DNA from: Bacillota bacterium
GTDB lineage: Bacteria > Bacillota > Clostridia > Lachnospirales > Lachnospiraceae
DNA: 64,000 nt
NCBI GenBank assembly: GCA_023392615.1
Contig: JAEVYT010000005.1
Coordinates: 69,437 to 133,436, forward strand
Direction: 5' to 3'
The notes below the pieces were generated by a model. The model saw nothing but the letters and a program-made list of their open reading frames with translations. It was not told the origin of the DNA and ran no database searches. This document shows positions 17,535-27,100 of this stretch, piece after piece. The position numbers and the translations under genes are program-made. The stretch's first letter is position 1; each line of letters opens with the position of its first letter.

Positions 17535-18548
17535 CTAGGTACAGGAATTCAGATACTCCCTCGCTCTTTCCCATTCATAACGTTGGGATAGCTCCTGAAT
17601 CGTTATCGGTAGCTTAGAGCTTCCGTCTTCCTTATGTATTGTTATAAATTGATATTTATCAGATTGATGTGATAATCCGATTCGATCCATTTGGCTCTTC
17701 CACTCATTTAGGCAAGCACATTCATAATCGCTATCAAGTGAGAGAACCAATACCGTGTCACTGAGATTCAACACTTCCATCATTGCCTCAGAGGCAAAGC
17801 TTACATAGAATATTGCAGTTTCATAATTTGTATTGTTTCGAATAGATTCAAACAGGGTGCGGATATCTTCTTTACCTAATGACAGTAAATCAGAACAATG
17901 GTGAATTCCTGATAGGTAGTGAATAGATTGGTTCATATTCATAAGTTGAAACGATTGTTCTAAAGAATGAAATCTAGATGTAATGTTATTACCCTCTTTC
18001 AGGTAATAGATTAAGTCGGATAGATTATTGTTTTGATGATTTATATGAGATAAAAATGGAATGGGGATTAGGTCAAACAAAGTAAATAATGTTTTACTTT
18101 GCTCCGACCTCATGGCGCTAAAAGCCCATGCAAAAGATAATGTTTCTAATTGGGGAATAGATGTTACAATTGTAAGAATTGTGGTTTCACCAGACTTCTG
18201 TGTTTGTGGATGTTCTTCTTTTTGTGATATGATAGTAAGAACTTGCATTAGTATCTGTTTTACGGATTGGTACTTTAATATACCTTGATATTGATTTTCG
18301 CCTTCAGGCGGTTGATGATCCGTTAACCGGAATATATACCTTATGTGTTCCGTAACTAAGTCTTCTAGTGTCACATTATCTCCAAACAGTAACACTTCAA
18401 TGGAATGTGAATCTGCATACTGTTTCATAGTGTTGATGGATGTGAATACCACTATATTAAATTCGAGTATTTCTGATTTAGAGAAATACTCCATAAATCG
18501 GGTAACATATACTACATCTGAATCATAAAGTGCGAGAATTTTATTCAA
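17535..18548 (-). CDS. tadZ: TadZ/CpaE-like pilus localisation protein with degenerate ATPase domain
   Basis: 337 residues from a TTG at 18548 that follows AAGGAG by eight bases; an upstream ATG at 18626 has no ribosome site. Residues 1-100 look like a receiver-type domain (MNKILALYDSDVVYVTRFM), followed by a MinD/ParA-like domain from about 130 (TTILTIVTSIPQLETLSFAWAF). The deviant Walker A glycines and lysine expected in that loop are missing, so ATP binding is doubtful. TadZ proteins position the pilus machine. It is the first gene of the Tad operon. Confidence 0.8.
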   Translation of the reverse strand: MNKILALYDSDVVYVTRFMEYFSKSEILEFNIVVFTSINTMKQYADSHSIEVLLFGDNVTLEDLVTEHIRYIFRLTDHQPPEGENQYQGILKYQSVKQILMQVLTIISQKEEHPQTQKSGETTILTIVTSIPQLETLSFAWAFSAMRSEQSKTLFTLFDLIPIPFLSHINHQNNNLSDLIYYLKEGNNITSRFHSLEQSFQLMNMNQSIHYLSGIHHCSDLLSLGKEDIRTLFESIRNNTNYETAIFYVSFASEAMMEVLNLSDTVLVLSLDSDYECACLNEWKSQMDRIGLSHQSDKYQFITIHKEDGSSKLPITIQELSQRYEWERAREYLNSCT

Positions 18549-18695
18549 TCTTATTCTCCTTATAAATTTAGTGTTTGGGGAATTTCTTAACAAAGAACTT
18601 GCATAAAACGGTATCTCGTATGACAACGAGTTGGAAAAGTAATAGACCTATTATGTATCTCCATGGAATTACATTTATTTCTATATTTTTTAATA

Positions 18696-18724
18696 ATATT
18701 ACATTATTCAATTTATATTGTCAA
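18696..18724 (-). promoter_or_regulatory. Promoter of the Tad pilus operon
   Basis: Minus-strand TTGACA (18724-18719) and TAATAT (18701-18696) with a 17-base spacer, about 150 bases before the tadZ TTG. All ten Tad genes downstream are on the same strand with small gaps or overlaps. Confidence 0.65.
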
Positions 18725-18796
18725 TAAACGATATGACTCATCGTAGAACTTTGTAATTTTTATACATATTTTGTCTACAGAATCAAACATATTGCA

Positions 18797-18853
18797 CGAA
18801 AAAAGGGGTGGTACAATATAATCTGATTCCTACAAATTATATTACAACCACCC
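18797..18853 (-). terminator. Intrinsic terminator of motAB
   Basis: ACCACCC at 18847-18853 pairs with GGGTGGT at 18806-18812, extended by AATATAAT/ATTATATT inside; read on the minus strand the stem is followed by CTTTTTT. It separates motB from the Tad promoter. Confidence 0.85.
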
Positions 18854-18883
18854 TCTTGTCTCTACGATATTCAATTAGTTTCT

Positions 18884-19630
18884 TTATCTCTCGTCATCTA
18901 GACGAATTTCAAACTCCACACGTCGATTTTTTGCTCTTCCTTCTTCGGAAGTATTGGTAGCGATCGGCTTGAATTGTCCATATCCGGTACATGATATTCT
19001 GGTTGCGTTATAATTATATTTCTTCATTAATTCTTCCCCCACCGCAATAGCTCTTGCAGAAGAGAGATACCAGTTACTCGGATACTTTGAGCTATTCATC
19101 GGTACATTATCCGTATGACCCTTAATATTTAACATGTATTTTGTATAGCCACCCTTTATCATGATTTGATTGATGGTCTCTAATACTTTTTCACCATGAG
19201 CGATGGTTGCTTCTCCGGAATCAAATAATAAATCGCCTGCAAATGTCAGTTTCACATAATTCGAAGTATGAGATACTAATACAACCTGATCCATATTGGA
19301 CTGCACTAAGTATTGTTTGATTTGATTAGATATTTGAGTTGCTTTTTCATATTCAGAGGTATTACTACCTGAGGCTGGAGTAGCTGTCGGTTTATTATCC
19401 GGTGCTGCTACACTGGGTACCGGGGTTCCATCTATAACGGACTTCCCTCCATGTAATATTCCAAATCTACCTTCAAAAGATTCCGCAACTGCTTTATATT
19501 TCGTAACATCCACACTGGACATCGAGAAAAGCAATATGAAAAAACATAATAATAATGTTACCAAATCTCCATAGGTTGCCATCCAACCGGGAAGACCACC
19601 TTTGGGCTCTTCATTCCGCTTTTTAGCCAT
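18884..19630 (-). CDS. motB: Flagellar motor stator protein MotB
   Basis: 248 residues. The N-terminal helix GWMATYGDLVTLLLCFFILL carries the proton/ion-binding aspartate (D22). A plug/linker rich in Ser, Thr and Pro follows, then the OmpA-like peptidoglycan-binding domain (LLFDSGEATI, NIKGHTDNVPM, NRRVEFEIR). It anchors the stator to the wall. The ATG overlaps the motA stop by one base. Confidence 0.96.
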   Translation of the reverse strand: MAKKRNEEPKGGLPGWMATYGDLVTLLLCFFILLFSMSSVDVTKYKAVAESFEGRFGILHGGKSVIDGTPVPSVAAPDNKPTATPASGSNTSEYEKATQISNQIKQYLVQSNMDQVVLVSHTSNYVKLTFAGDLLFDSGEATIAHGEKVLETINQIMIKGGYTKYMLNIKGHTDNVPMNSSKYPSNWYLSSARAIAVGEELMKKYNYNATRISCTGYGQFKPIATNTSEEGRAKNRRVEFEIRLDDER

Positions 19631-20418
19631 TATTCTTCATCCTTTCCTACTATGTTGCTATTATCTTCAACGCGCAGTTTCGGTGGCAGATATGATTTTA
19701 ACTTATTTTCAATTGCTCTGGGATTTTCTCCTGCATGAATGGATAATACGCCCGCTATAATTATCTCATTTAGCATTACTTCTTCATCACTTTTAATCTT
19801 CATCTTTGATGCCATTGGAATTGCGATCATATTCGCAATCACAGAACCATAGAAGGTTGTGATTAAAGCCACCGCCATGCTTGGCCCGATTGTGGACGGA
19901 TCACTTAGATTACGAAGCATATTGATAAGGCCTACCAAGGTTCCGATCATACCCCAGGCAGGAGCAAACTCTCCGAGTTTTTCCCAGTATCCATATACTT
20001 TCTTATGTCGTTCTCTCATGCTCTCGGTCTCATTCTCTAAGATTTCCCTAATTAGTTCAGGGTCAGTGCCATCGATGATTAACAAGATCCCATTTTTCAT
20101 GAATTGATTATCCAGTGCTTCACAACTATCTTCAAGTGATAACAAACCATTACTTCGTGCCTGATTTGATAGATTTACCATAGTCCGAATCGAACTTAAC
20201 ATATCCAAATCCTTGTTAAGAAAAACTAATTTAATCCCTTTGATTGCGGCGATTGCACTTCTGAACGGATATGCGATAAATGAGGCGGCGATAGAGCCTC
20301 CTATTGTTATCATTACGGAAGCGGGATCAAAATAATCCGATAAAGCTCCACCTAGCAAAATTGATATTACTATAAATATAATCGCCGATAAAAAACTAAT
20401 TAGTGCTCCAAAATCCAT
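19630..20418 (-). CDS. motA: Flagellar motor stator protein MotA
   Basis: 262 residues with four membrane segments: two N-terminal (about 5-25, 35-55) and two later (about 150-170, 185-205). The conserved proline-rich stretch FAPAWGMIGTLVGLINML and the cytoplasmic charged loop (RHKKVYGYWEKLGE) are those of MotA. It conducts ions with MotB to drive flagellar rotation. AGGGAAAAG precedes the ATG; a long leader lies upstream. Confidence 0.95.
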   Translation of the reverse strand: MDFGALISFLSAIIFIVISILLGGALSDYFDPASVMITIGGSIAASFIAYPFRSAIAAIKGIKLVFLNKDLDMLSSIRTMVNLSNQARSNGLLSLEDSCEALDNQFMKNGILLIIDGTDPELIREILENETESMRERHKKVYGYWEKLGEFAPAWGMIGTLVGLINMLRNLSDPSTIGPSMAVALITTFYGSVIANMIAIPMASKMKIKSDEEVMLNEIIIAGVLSIHAGENPRAIENKLKSYLPPKLRVEDNSNIVGKDEE

Positions 20419-20430
20419 AACTTTTCCCTG

Positions 20431-20456
20431 TATAATGATTCAACTTAATCATTATA
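20431..20456 (-). promoter_or_regulatory. Perfect inverted repeat just upstream of the motA ribosome site
   Basis: TATAATGATT (20431-20440) and AATCATTATA (20447-20456) form a perfect 10-bp stem with a six-base loop, ending 13 bases before the motA ATG. It could act as an RNA hairpin affecting initiation or as a protein operator. Confidence 0.6.
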
Positions 20457-20516
20457 TCTATCCTTTCCGATTAGCCGTATCTTATGCCTTGTTAACAGAT
20501 AGTAATATACCTCATA

Positions 20517-20532
20517 CTGAGAACGTTCTCAG
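20517..20532. promoter_or_regulatory. Perfect 16-bp palindrome in the motA leader
   Basis: CTGAGAACGTTCTCAG is a complete palindrome without a loop, so it is better suited to binding a dimeric protein than to RNA folding. No regulator was matched to it. Confidence 0.55.
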
Positions 20533-20665
20533 ACGATTTACCAATGAGATTATATAGATGAAGTCCGGATAACAAGATTATTTTCTGTTTTTCGTAACAT
20601 AAGTATACATTCACAGTAAACAGCTTTCTAGTATAATAAAAAGAGCCATTTGACTAAAACTTTAA

Positions 20666-20694
20666 AGTCTATCGTACAACTGTATTTGTGTCAA
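20666..20694 (-). promoter_or_regulatory. Candidate sigma-A promoter of motAB
   Basis: Minus-strand TTGACA (20694-20689) and TAGACT (20671-20666) with 17 bases between. It would give a leader of about 240 bases before motA. No clean sigma-28 box (GCCGATAA type) was found. Confidence 0.5.
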
Positions 20695-20778
20695 CCTCCT
20701 AAAAGTATCATTATCACCGATTTTATATATATTTAATAGAAATTAATCTAGATTTTATTAACTCGTTAATATACACGC

Positions 20779-20838
20779 CAAAAACGCGAGACAACCCCCA
20801 AACCACAACCTACCAGCTATGATTTAGGGGTCATCTCT
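20779..20838 (-). terminator. Intrinsic terminator of bofA
   Basis: On the minus strand GAGAGATGACCCC pairs with GGGGGTTGTCTC, followed closely by TTTTT. It ends 38 bases after the bofA stop. Confidence 0.75.
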
Positions 20839-20875
20839 CCTCCGGGCTTCTCGTACGATCTATGATAATAAATGA

Positions 20876-21154
20876 TTAGCTATAAGTATAGTAGGCTGCC
20901 AGGCCATACAACATGATAAAGCCGGGTAGGCCTAGAAAGGAATTCGTCAGAACCGTGGCTGCATTGATGCCTACATTAACCTGTATTCCATTACTTCTAA
21001 GTACAAAATCCAAAAGATAGATTCCTGCAGTACCGATAAAGGTACGCAAAAATGCATTCACAATCATTTCTGGTTTATGCCGGATTAGGCTAATTACAAT
21101 AAATATTACACAGACAACAATAATGCCAAGGAATACCTTACTTTCCGTTCCCAT
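20876..21154 (-). CDS. bofA: BofA-family protein (pro-sigma-K processing inhibitor type)
   Basis: 92 residues with three hydrophobic segments and the C-terminal family signature (LGLPGFIMLYGLAAYY), preceded by the INAATVLTNSFLG stretch conserved in BofA. In Bacillus BofA keeps the SpoIVFB protease inactive in the outer forespore membrane during sporulation. The divergent neighbour is a YaaL-type gene, the same gene pair as in Bacillus. AGGAGGTTGG precedes the ATG. Confidence 0.9.
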   Translation of the reverse strand: MGTESKVFLGIIVVCVIFIVISLIRHKPEMIVNAFLRTFIGTAGIYLLDFVLRSNGIQVNVGINAATVLTNSFLGLPGFIMLYGLAAYYTYS

Positions 21155-21286
21155 GTGTCCAACCTCCTATCAAGATGTGACCTACTACATTTATATACAA
21201 GTTCATCCATTTTATGTTATTTAAAAGAATAAATGGAAATATTTTTGACTATACTATTTATATATTGTTTAAAGGTTGGTGAGATT

Positions 21287-21502
21287 GTGCTGATATTCGC
21301 GAAAAAGAAAGTTCCGAAAGATAATTACCTAATAGACGAAATAAACAAGACAAAGATTGCAATGGAAGCAGCATACTCGAATTTTCAAAATGTTATTGAC
21401 CCCGATTTGATTGACAGTTGTATCTATGAACTTAATGCTGTTCAAAACAGGTACAAGTTCTTACTAAGGATGGCTAAGGAAACCGATACTAATTTCGGAT
21501 GA
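21287..21502 (+). CDS. yaaL: YaaL-family (DUF2508) protein
   Basis: 71 residues from a GTG at 21287 preceded by GGTGA; an in-frame ATG at 21233 would add a hydrophobic 18-residue extension but lacks a ribosome site. The sequence (YLIDEINKTKIAMEAAYSNF ... IDSCIYELNAVQNRYKFLLR) is the charged, helical DUF2508 pattern. Function unknown; it is characteristically beside bofA, here divergently oriented. Confidence 0.82.
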   Translation: MLIFAKKKVPKDNYLIDEINKTKIAMEAAYSNFQNVIDPDLIDSCIYELNAVQNRYKFLLRMAKETDTNFG

Positions 21503-21515
21503 TTGCAAAACACAA

Positions 21516-21587
21516 AAAAGCTGTCCCAATTATGAGATGATTCTACGATTATTCGTGGTTTCATGTTCATCCTTGGGACAGTTTTTA
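21516..21587 (+). terminator. Bidirectional terminator after yaaL
   Basis: CTGTCCCAA (21521-21529) pairs with TTGGGACAG (21573-21581) followed by TTTTT. On the minus strand the same stem is followed by CTTTTTT, so it can also stop transcription coming from the flagellin side. Confidence 0.85.
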
Positions 21588-21626
21588 TCTTATGTACAGC
21601 TGTGTCATTAGTACATTCTTATATTA

Positions 21627-22025
21627 ATCTTTGGTAGTTAAAATCTTTGGCATCTTGAAATCTTTAGTAGTTAAATTCTTTAGTACCTATATCTTTTATT
21701 ATCTTAAGTAATTAAAGATCTTTAGTGAATTTAAATCTTAGGTGTTTTACAATCTTTTGTAATTTACAATCATAGGTATTCTACGTTCTGTGATCTTTTG
21801 TAATGTAAAATCTTTGGTAGCTTTACAATCCTTTGTAATTTAAAATCTTTGGCACTTTAACATCCTTTGTAGCTTAAAATCTTTTGTAACTTACCTTCTT
21901 TTGTATATTAAAGTCTTTTGTAGTAACTATTTTGGATGGAAATCTTCGCATCATACAGATGCCTCTTGTGTATTTTAATTTCTTTTGTTTATTACATTCT
22001 TCCGTATCTTAGAGATCTTTGGTTG
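21627..22025. repeat. Degenerate 17-bp tandem repeat array
   Basis: At least 16 consecutive units with consensus close to ATCTTTKGTARYTTAMA occupy 21627-21930; for example 21752-21768, 21793-21809, 21828-21844, 21845-21861, 21862-21878 and 21879-21895 follow the 17-base register. Weaker copies continue to 22025, interrupted by unrelated sequence near 21925-21965. There is no open frame through it and 17 is not a codon multiple. It lies between the yaaL terminator and the end of the fliS-type gene. Confidence 0.9.
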
Positions 22026-22033
22026 TGGCTTAT

Positions 22034-22513
22034 TTATGCAATAAACCCACGGTTTCCATTGGAGGGATTGATATAAGTTTCATTCAAAGTTCCCTTCCCG
22101 TAGGTTAAGCCCGCATAGAGCTGTTGAGTATTGCGCATCATTGGACCGCTATTGTCTTCTTTACTAACTCCTTCAAAACCAATAAGCAGTTTCTTAATTA
22201 CCTCTTCTGCACTGTCCAGAGAAACCGGGTTTCTCTTCATGATGGCTGTTATAATTCTTTTGTTGATATATAGGTAAAGACTAACCAAATCATAAGAAAT
22301 ATTATAATGATAGTCTAAGCTTGTTATTAATTCATTTACATATTTTTGAGCTCTTTTTAATTCCTTCTCAAATGCTACTATATCTTCTTTATGATACGCT
22401 TCTTTTGCTTCATCAAGCTCAGTTAATATCATCTCATATAAGATTACAATGAGTTCACTTCTTGATGCCTGCGTCACTCTTGCTGTAAAAGCCTGGATCG
22501 CTTCCTTCTTCAT
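22034..22513 (-). CDS. fliS: FliS-family flagellar export chaperone
   Basis: 159 residues, all helical. The N-terminal part ARVTQASRSELIVILYEMIL matches the FliS signature (AsxxeLivmLYegal), followed by the four-helix bundle with SLDYHYNISYDLVSLYLYINKRI. FliS binds the flagellin C-terminus and prevents early polymerisation. A C-terminal tail of about 30 residues is longer than usual. It begins 43 bases after the flagellin stop and must share its transcript. Confidence 0.82.
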   Translation of the reverse strand: MKKEAIQAFTARVTQASRSELIVILYEMILTELDEAKEAYHKEDIVAFEKELKRAQKYVNELITSLDYHYNISYDLVSLYLYINKRIITAIMKRNPVSLDSAEEVIKKLLIGFEGVSKEDNSGPMMRNTQQLYAGLTYGKGTLNETYINPSNGNRGFIA

Positions 22514-22556
22514 GAATAACCTCCACTAACCGCTACTGTCTAAAGACCTATCCTAT

Positions 22557-24083
22557 TTATTGCTGTAATAAAGATAAGATAGACTGAGGTCTCTGGTTTG
22601 CCTGTGCAAGCATCGATGTTCCTGCTTGAGCCAATACGTTCTTCTGTGTGTATTCTGCCATCTCAGATGCCATATCTACGTCTTCTATACGAGATAATGA
22701 CTCGGTTAAGTTCTCTGAAGTTGTATCAAGGTTTGAGATGGAATGCTCCAGACGATTCTGGTACGCACCTAGCTTAGAGCGAATTCCTGATACCTGATTA
22801 ATTGCAAAATCCAATAATGAGATTGCGTTCTGTGCACCTTCTGCAGTAGCAATATTAATCTTATCAATACCAAGTGTCTCCGGATCAACTTTAGGAATTC
22901 GAACTGACATTGTCTGTCCTTCATTTGCTCCGATCTGAAGATCCATAGGTCCTGCATCAAGTACGGATATTGTAACTGTTGTGTCAGCACCCGCTGTATT
23001 GATACCAGGTGTTGTTGTCGTTGCTCCGTTATACACAGCATCATTAAATACTGTTCCAACAGTTCCCGGCTTTACTTCCGTTACCATGGAGAAATTATTT
23101 CTATCGGATAATGCGATTTTATTACCCGTAATTGAAAGCGTTGTTGTATTCGTAAATTGTGAACCGGTTCCCAGCACCAAGGATGCCTTTGCATCGATAC
23201 CGTTCGTAGTAACCTTAGCGGAAGATAAACCTAGCTTTCCAGCCAATGTAGCATTATCTGTGTAGATTTCTATCTTCTGATTGGAACCATATTCTTGTGA
23301 TGCAAAACCTAAACGTGTACCGGTTGCCCATGCTGTTGTAGCATAGCCCGCAGGTCCTGTACTACCGGAGGCTGCTGTTGCTGATGTTGCAAATACATCT
23401 ACCCCAACGGTATCGCCGGCATCAATGATTTTCTTAAAGATATCATCATAGGTATCGGTTGCTTTTATTGATATGGTTTCCCCATTAAGATTTATGGTTC
23501 CTTCTTCACCAATTGTTGTGGTACCACCAAAAGCAGAGGTATTACCAATAAATACAGCTTGTCTTGCGTCTTCCTCAACTTTTATCTTATAATCTCCTAC
23601 CGGTACATCATCTGAGGAGGATACCAGTTTTACATTGTTGTTACTGGAAAATGATTTTCTATCAATATTACCATCTAATAATGTCATGGTGTTGAATTCC
23701 GTTGTTTTTGAAATTCTTGTGATCTCCTGATTCAGCTGATTGATTTCTGACTGGATTGCAGTACGATCTTCTGACGTATAGGTTCCGTTTGAAGATTGAA
23801 CCGCCAATTCTCTCATTCTTTGAAGCATGCTGCTCACTTCATTTAAAGCGCCTTCTGCTGTTTGAATAACTGAGATACCATCGGAAGCATTTCTGGATGC
23901 CTGATCAAGACCTGCGATCTGAGTTTTCATTTTATGAGAAATTGCCATACCTGCAGAATCATCTGCTGCACTGTTGATACGGTATCCGGAGGATAATTTC
24001 TCCAAACTCTTATCTAATAATTTGTTGGTCTTTCCTAATTGGTTATTTGCTTTTAAAGCTGCGATATTATGGTTAATTCTCAC
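22557..24083 (-). CDS. hag: Flagellin
   Basis: 508 residues. The start is a GTG (24083) preceded by AAAGGTGA. The conserved N-terminal D0/D1 region (MRINHNIAALKANNQL ... SGYRINSAADDSAGMAIS) and C-terminal D1/D0 region (RIEDVDMASEMAEYTQKNVL ... QANQRPQSILSLLQQ) flank a variable Thr/Gly/Ala-rich middle of about 260 residues (140-400), the surface-exposed D2/D3 part. It is the filament subunit, secreted through the flagellar type III apparatus. The middle domain is longer than that of a minimal clostridial flagellin. Confidence 0.97.
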   Translation of the reverse strand: MRINHNIAALKANNQLGKTNKLLDKSLEKLSSGYRINSAADDSAGMAISHKMKTQIAGLDQASRNASDGISVIQTAEGALNEVSSMLQRMRELAVQSSNGTYTSEDRTAIQSEINQLNQEITRISKTTEFNTMTLLDGNIDRKSFSSNNNVKLVSSSDDVPVGDYKIKVEEDARQAVFIGNTSAFGGTTTIGEEGTINLNGETISIKATDTYDDIFKKIIDAGDTVGVDVFATSATAASGSTGPAGYATTAWATGTRLGFASQEYGSNQKIEIYTDNATLAGKLGLSSAKVTTNGIDAKASLVLGTGSQFTNTTTLSITGNKIALSDRNNFSMVTEVKPGTVGTVFNDAVYNGATTTTPGINTAGADTTVTISVLDAGPMDLQIGANEGQTMSVRIPKVDPETLGIDKINIATAEGAQNAISLLDFAINQVSGIRSKLGAYQNRLEHSISNLDTTSENLTESLSRIEDVDMASEMAEYTQKNVLAQAGTSMLAQANQRPQSILSLLQQ

Positions 24084-24084
24084 T

Positions 24085-24180
24085 TTGTTTCACCTTTTCC
24101 CTTTCTGATCGAATCCATCTACCCTCCGTGAATTGATGGTTCTACATAAAGTTTATTCTATTATCAGCAACCTCCGTGTG
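24085..24180 (-). promoter_or_regulatory. Flagellin leader with possible sigma-28 -10 box and repeated CACGGAGG
   Basis: Minus-strand GCTGATAA (24168-24161) resembles the flagellar sigma-28 -10 element GCCGATAA, though no good TAAA -35 is present 15 bases upstream. CACGGAGG occurs twice (24178-24171 and 24130-24123). Such GGA-containing repeats are what CsrA binds in the Bacillus hag leader; whether that applies here is inference. Confidence 0.35.
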
Positions 24181-24196
24181 GCCGATTTCTTCTCAT

Positions 24197-27100
24197 TTAG
24201 GAAACCGCTTTATCTACTGCTGTTTCACTGTTTTCTGCTATTCGTACCGTTTGAACAACAGATTTTGCTATTCGGTACAGAATTCTTTCTGTATCAGTGG
24301 ATATGCTTGTACCATTTCCATCCGATTCTGTATTACTATAGTTGTAAGTATCAGAATCTCTTTGCAACACTCCGTAATCTATATGTTTGATTGTTACGTT
24401 ATGCTCTTGTGCGGCATTCTCTAGCTCGCCCATGTTCTGTCTCAAGCAATCCAGTCCGTCTTTCTTGTCGCTACCTAGGAAGCCCATTATCTTATCTTCC
24501 TTTAGTACAAAATCCGCTTTCACATTCCCAAGCCGTTCTGAGGATAGTGATACAGATACCCTTCCGCTTTCCTTCGCCCCTCGATGTATCGTCAAATTCA
24601 TATTCGTAATACCATTCTTGGTTTCAATTGGTATCTGATAGAACTCACTTTGGGCTAATGCTTTTGCAAATGTTATCTGTTGACCAATACTTTTTAACTG
24701 AGCTAGCTTGCTGCTATCAATCTGTTCGCCCGAACAAGCTTGAACCACAGCGCTCTTTGCTTGGGTGTCTAATTGCTCATAAGCTTCTTTCATTGTTTGG
24801 CTGTCGATTAGTTTATCGGATAAATCGTCAGGATTCTTTATATCATTTTCTGATTTTTCGACTTTTCTTTCTTTTTCCAGATTTAGAAGTCTTTTTATCG
24901 CGGATTCTCCATTGCTTAATATCTGACTTGTCATCATCATATTCGCCGGCGTACTTGGCATTCTAAAGTCCTTTAAAAAGCGGATGGCCTGCTCTGCATT
25001 TTTACACATTTCACGTAGTTCATTGACCTTGGAGGTGTAATCTCCTTCCGCAGATCTATCCCCGTTTTGGCGAAGCTGCTCGAGTAGTTTTTCAGGTGAT
25101 ACATTCTTTATGCTATCCCACACCCCTTTATCCCCCGATAAGAGCGGTGCTGCGGAATCGGATTTACCTTTTTGCATTCCCGAATGAGCCATTTTGCTTA
25201 CAACATCCATTAACCCAACCGGCGATAATTCATCCTTTAGTTGTTTTAACACACGGTCTGCATATTCAATTTGCTCTTCCACCGACAGTCCGGTATTTTG
25301 AAAGGAGCTCAATTGAGAAGCGATACTCTCTTTATTCTGCGTGATGCTCTGGAGTGTGCCAAACTCATCGTTAATTACTGCATCCAGGTTTCCCTTTTTA
25401 TTCGTTTGTATCGCAGTTAATAAATTGTTTAATGTTACCTCTCGATTTGCTTTCACCACGGAACCTACTACTGCTCCATCCGATTTTTCAATATTATATA
25501 GAAGTCTGTAGATCCCGATATAGGCTTTTCTCTCCTCTTCGGTTATCCCATTTTGCTTCTCTAATTTATTCAGGTATACGCTATATTTATCCTCCGCATT
25601 AATCCCTTGTTCCTCTCTCATTTGATCGATTGTCCTATTTAAATCCGTAATCGTCATATCAAGAGGGTTGATTCCCTGCTTTATCATATGCACTGTCACT
25701 GCAGGGTTAAGATTCTGCATTAAGCTTGTAACCTGTTGATCATATGCCTTAACCTGATTTACAGAGCTTTCTGTAATCTCCATCTGATTATATCCAAGGA
25801 TGCGAACCGCTCTTTGATTTTGCCCTGTATCTTCCATACCCAGTTGAGCCAGTAGTTCGCTCACATTACCAAATGCCTTCCGAATCGAATCTCCATACTC
25901 AGCGCTTGGCACGGTAGCTAATAATTCATAAGCATTTCCGGCTTTCGTATACTCTGCTTGTAGCTTGCTTCCTTCTGATAATAACCCCGGTATCGTCTGT
26001 GTGGTGCGGTTTACTAACGTACTTCCCAGTATTGCACTCGGCATATTTCTGAGTGCTTCTATGCTATTGGAGGTATCTCTTAATATCTGAACAGCAGAGT
26101 CACTTGGTACTACATCACTCTCTTGAAGAACTTTTTGATAATATTGTTCCTCGATGCGACGAAGTTCCTCCACTACCTTTTCCAGGCTCTGTGTATCAAC
26201 ATCTATTCCCTTTTTCTCGAGCTGTCTGGCAGCATCCAGTGTCATCTTCAGTCGGATCTCTTCCATCTGTCTCTTTGCTTTTGCTTCCTCATACTCTTTG
26301 GATGTTATCTCCTGAGGCTGATCCTTCTGCTCCTGCACCGTTGTTTGCTTAGTATCTTCACCGGAAGGAGTCATAACCTCTTTCTCATCCCCTTTGTCAT
26401 CTTTTTTAACAGAGGATAAGCCTTCCTGTATCGTCTTTAAACGTCGAATGGTTATCTCGTCATCATCTTGAACAGCCTTTGATATAGCTTCATCACTTAT
26501 GGATTGAACATCATCAACTAGTTGCTTTGCCTGTCCTGTACTTTCCTCCACCAAAGATACATCTTTCGGGTCAATCCCATCCTTCATCCCTTCCACCATC
26601 TTATTTAATATGGTGTTATCGTCAGAACTTTCTTTCAATTTGTCAAGATTTTTCTTATATGTAAAGGTTTGTTCTGTCATCGGAAGGTTGTTCTCAATTA
26701 ACCATCTGGCATCCTTAAGACTGCTCTCATTCACTTCATACCCAGCAGATTTTATCACATCCTCTACCTGACCCTGAAGCTCCTTCCAGGTGTCCTCTGA
26801 CAATGGCTGTGTACTGTTTTTATTGATCGATGCTTGACTATAATTAGCTTTATATATATTTTCAATAGAAGGAACCGAATTCGTTGAGATCAGATATTGC
26901 ATTGATTTATCATTCATTCCCTGAATCGAAGAGGTCAATTCCATCGCTTTGGTTAAGGAGGCCAAATTATCCGTTGTTGCAGGTAGGTTATTGTCCTTTA
27001 ATACCTTCCCAAGTCCTTTCGCATCCTTAGGTTGTTGACCTGATGCCTGCTCCTGCTGCGCTCTCTCTTCCTGTTTTTTAATTCTTTTTAGCGCGCTATA

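Noticed and set aside
20666..20694. Sigma-28 promoter for motAB
   Set aside because: A TAAAGTTT-like -35 occurs nearby, but no GCCGATAA-type -10 lies at the right distance.
21627..22025. CRISPR array
   Set aside because: The units are 17 bases, degenerate and contiguous, with no unique spacers and no cas genes nearby.
24387..26419. Several plus-strand frames of 70 to 112 residues opposite the FliK-like gene
   Set aside because: Low-complexity Ser/Leu/Phe-rich translations without ribosome sites, mirrored from a Lys/Glu-rich real gene.
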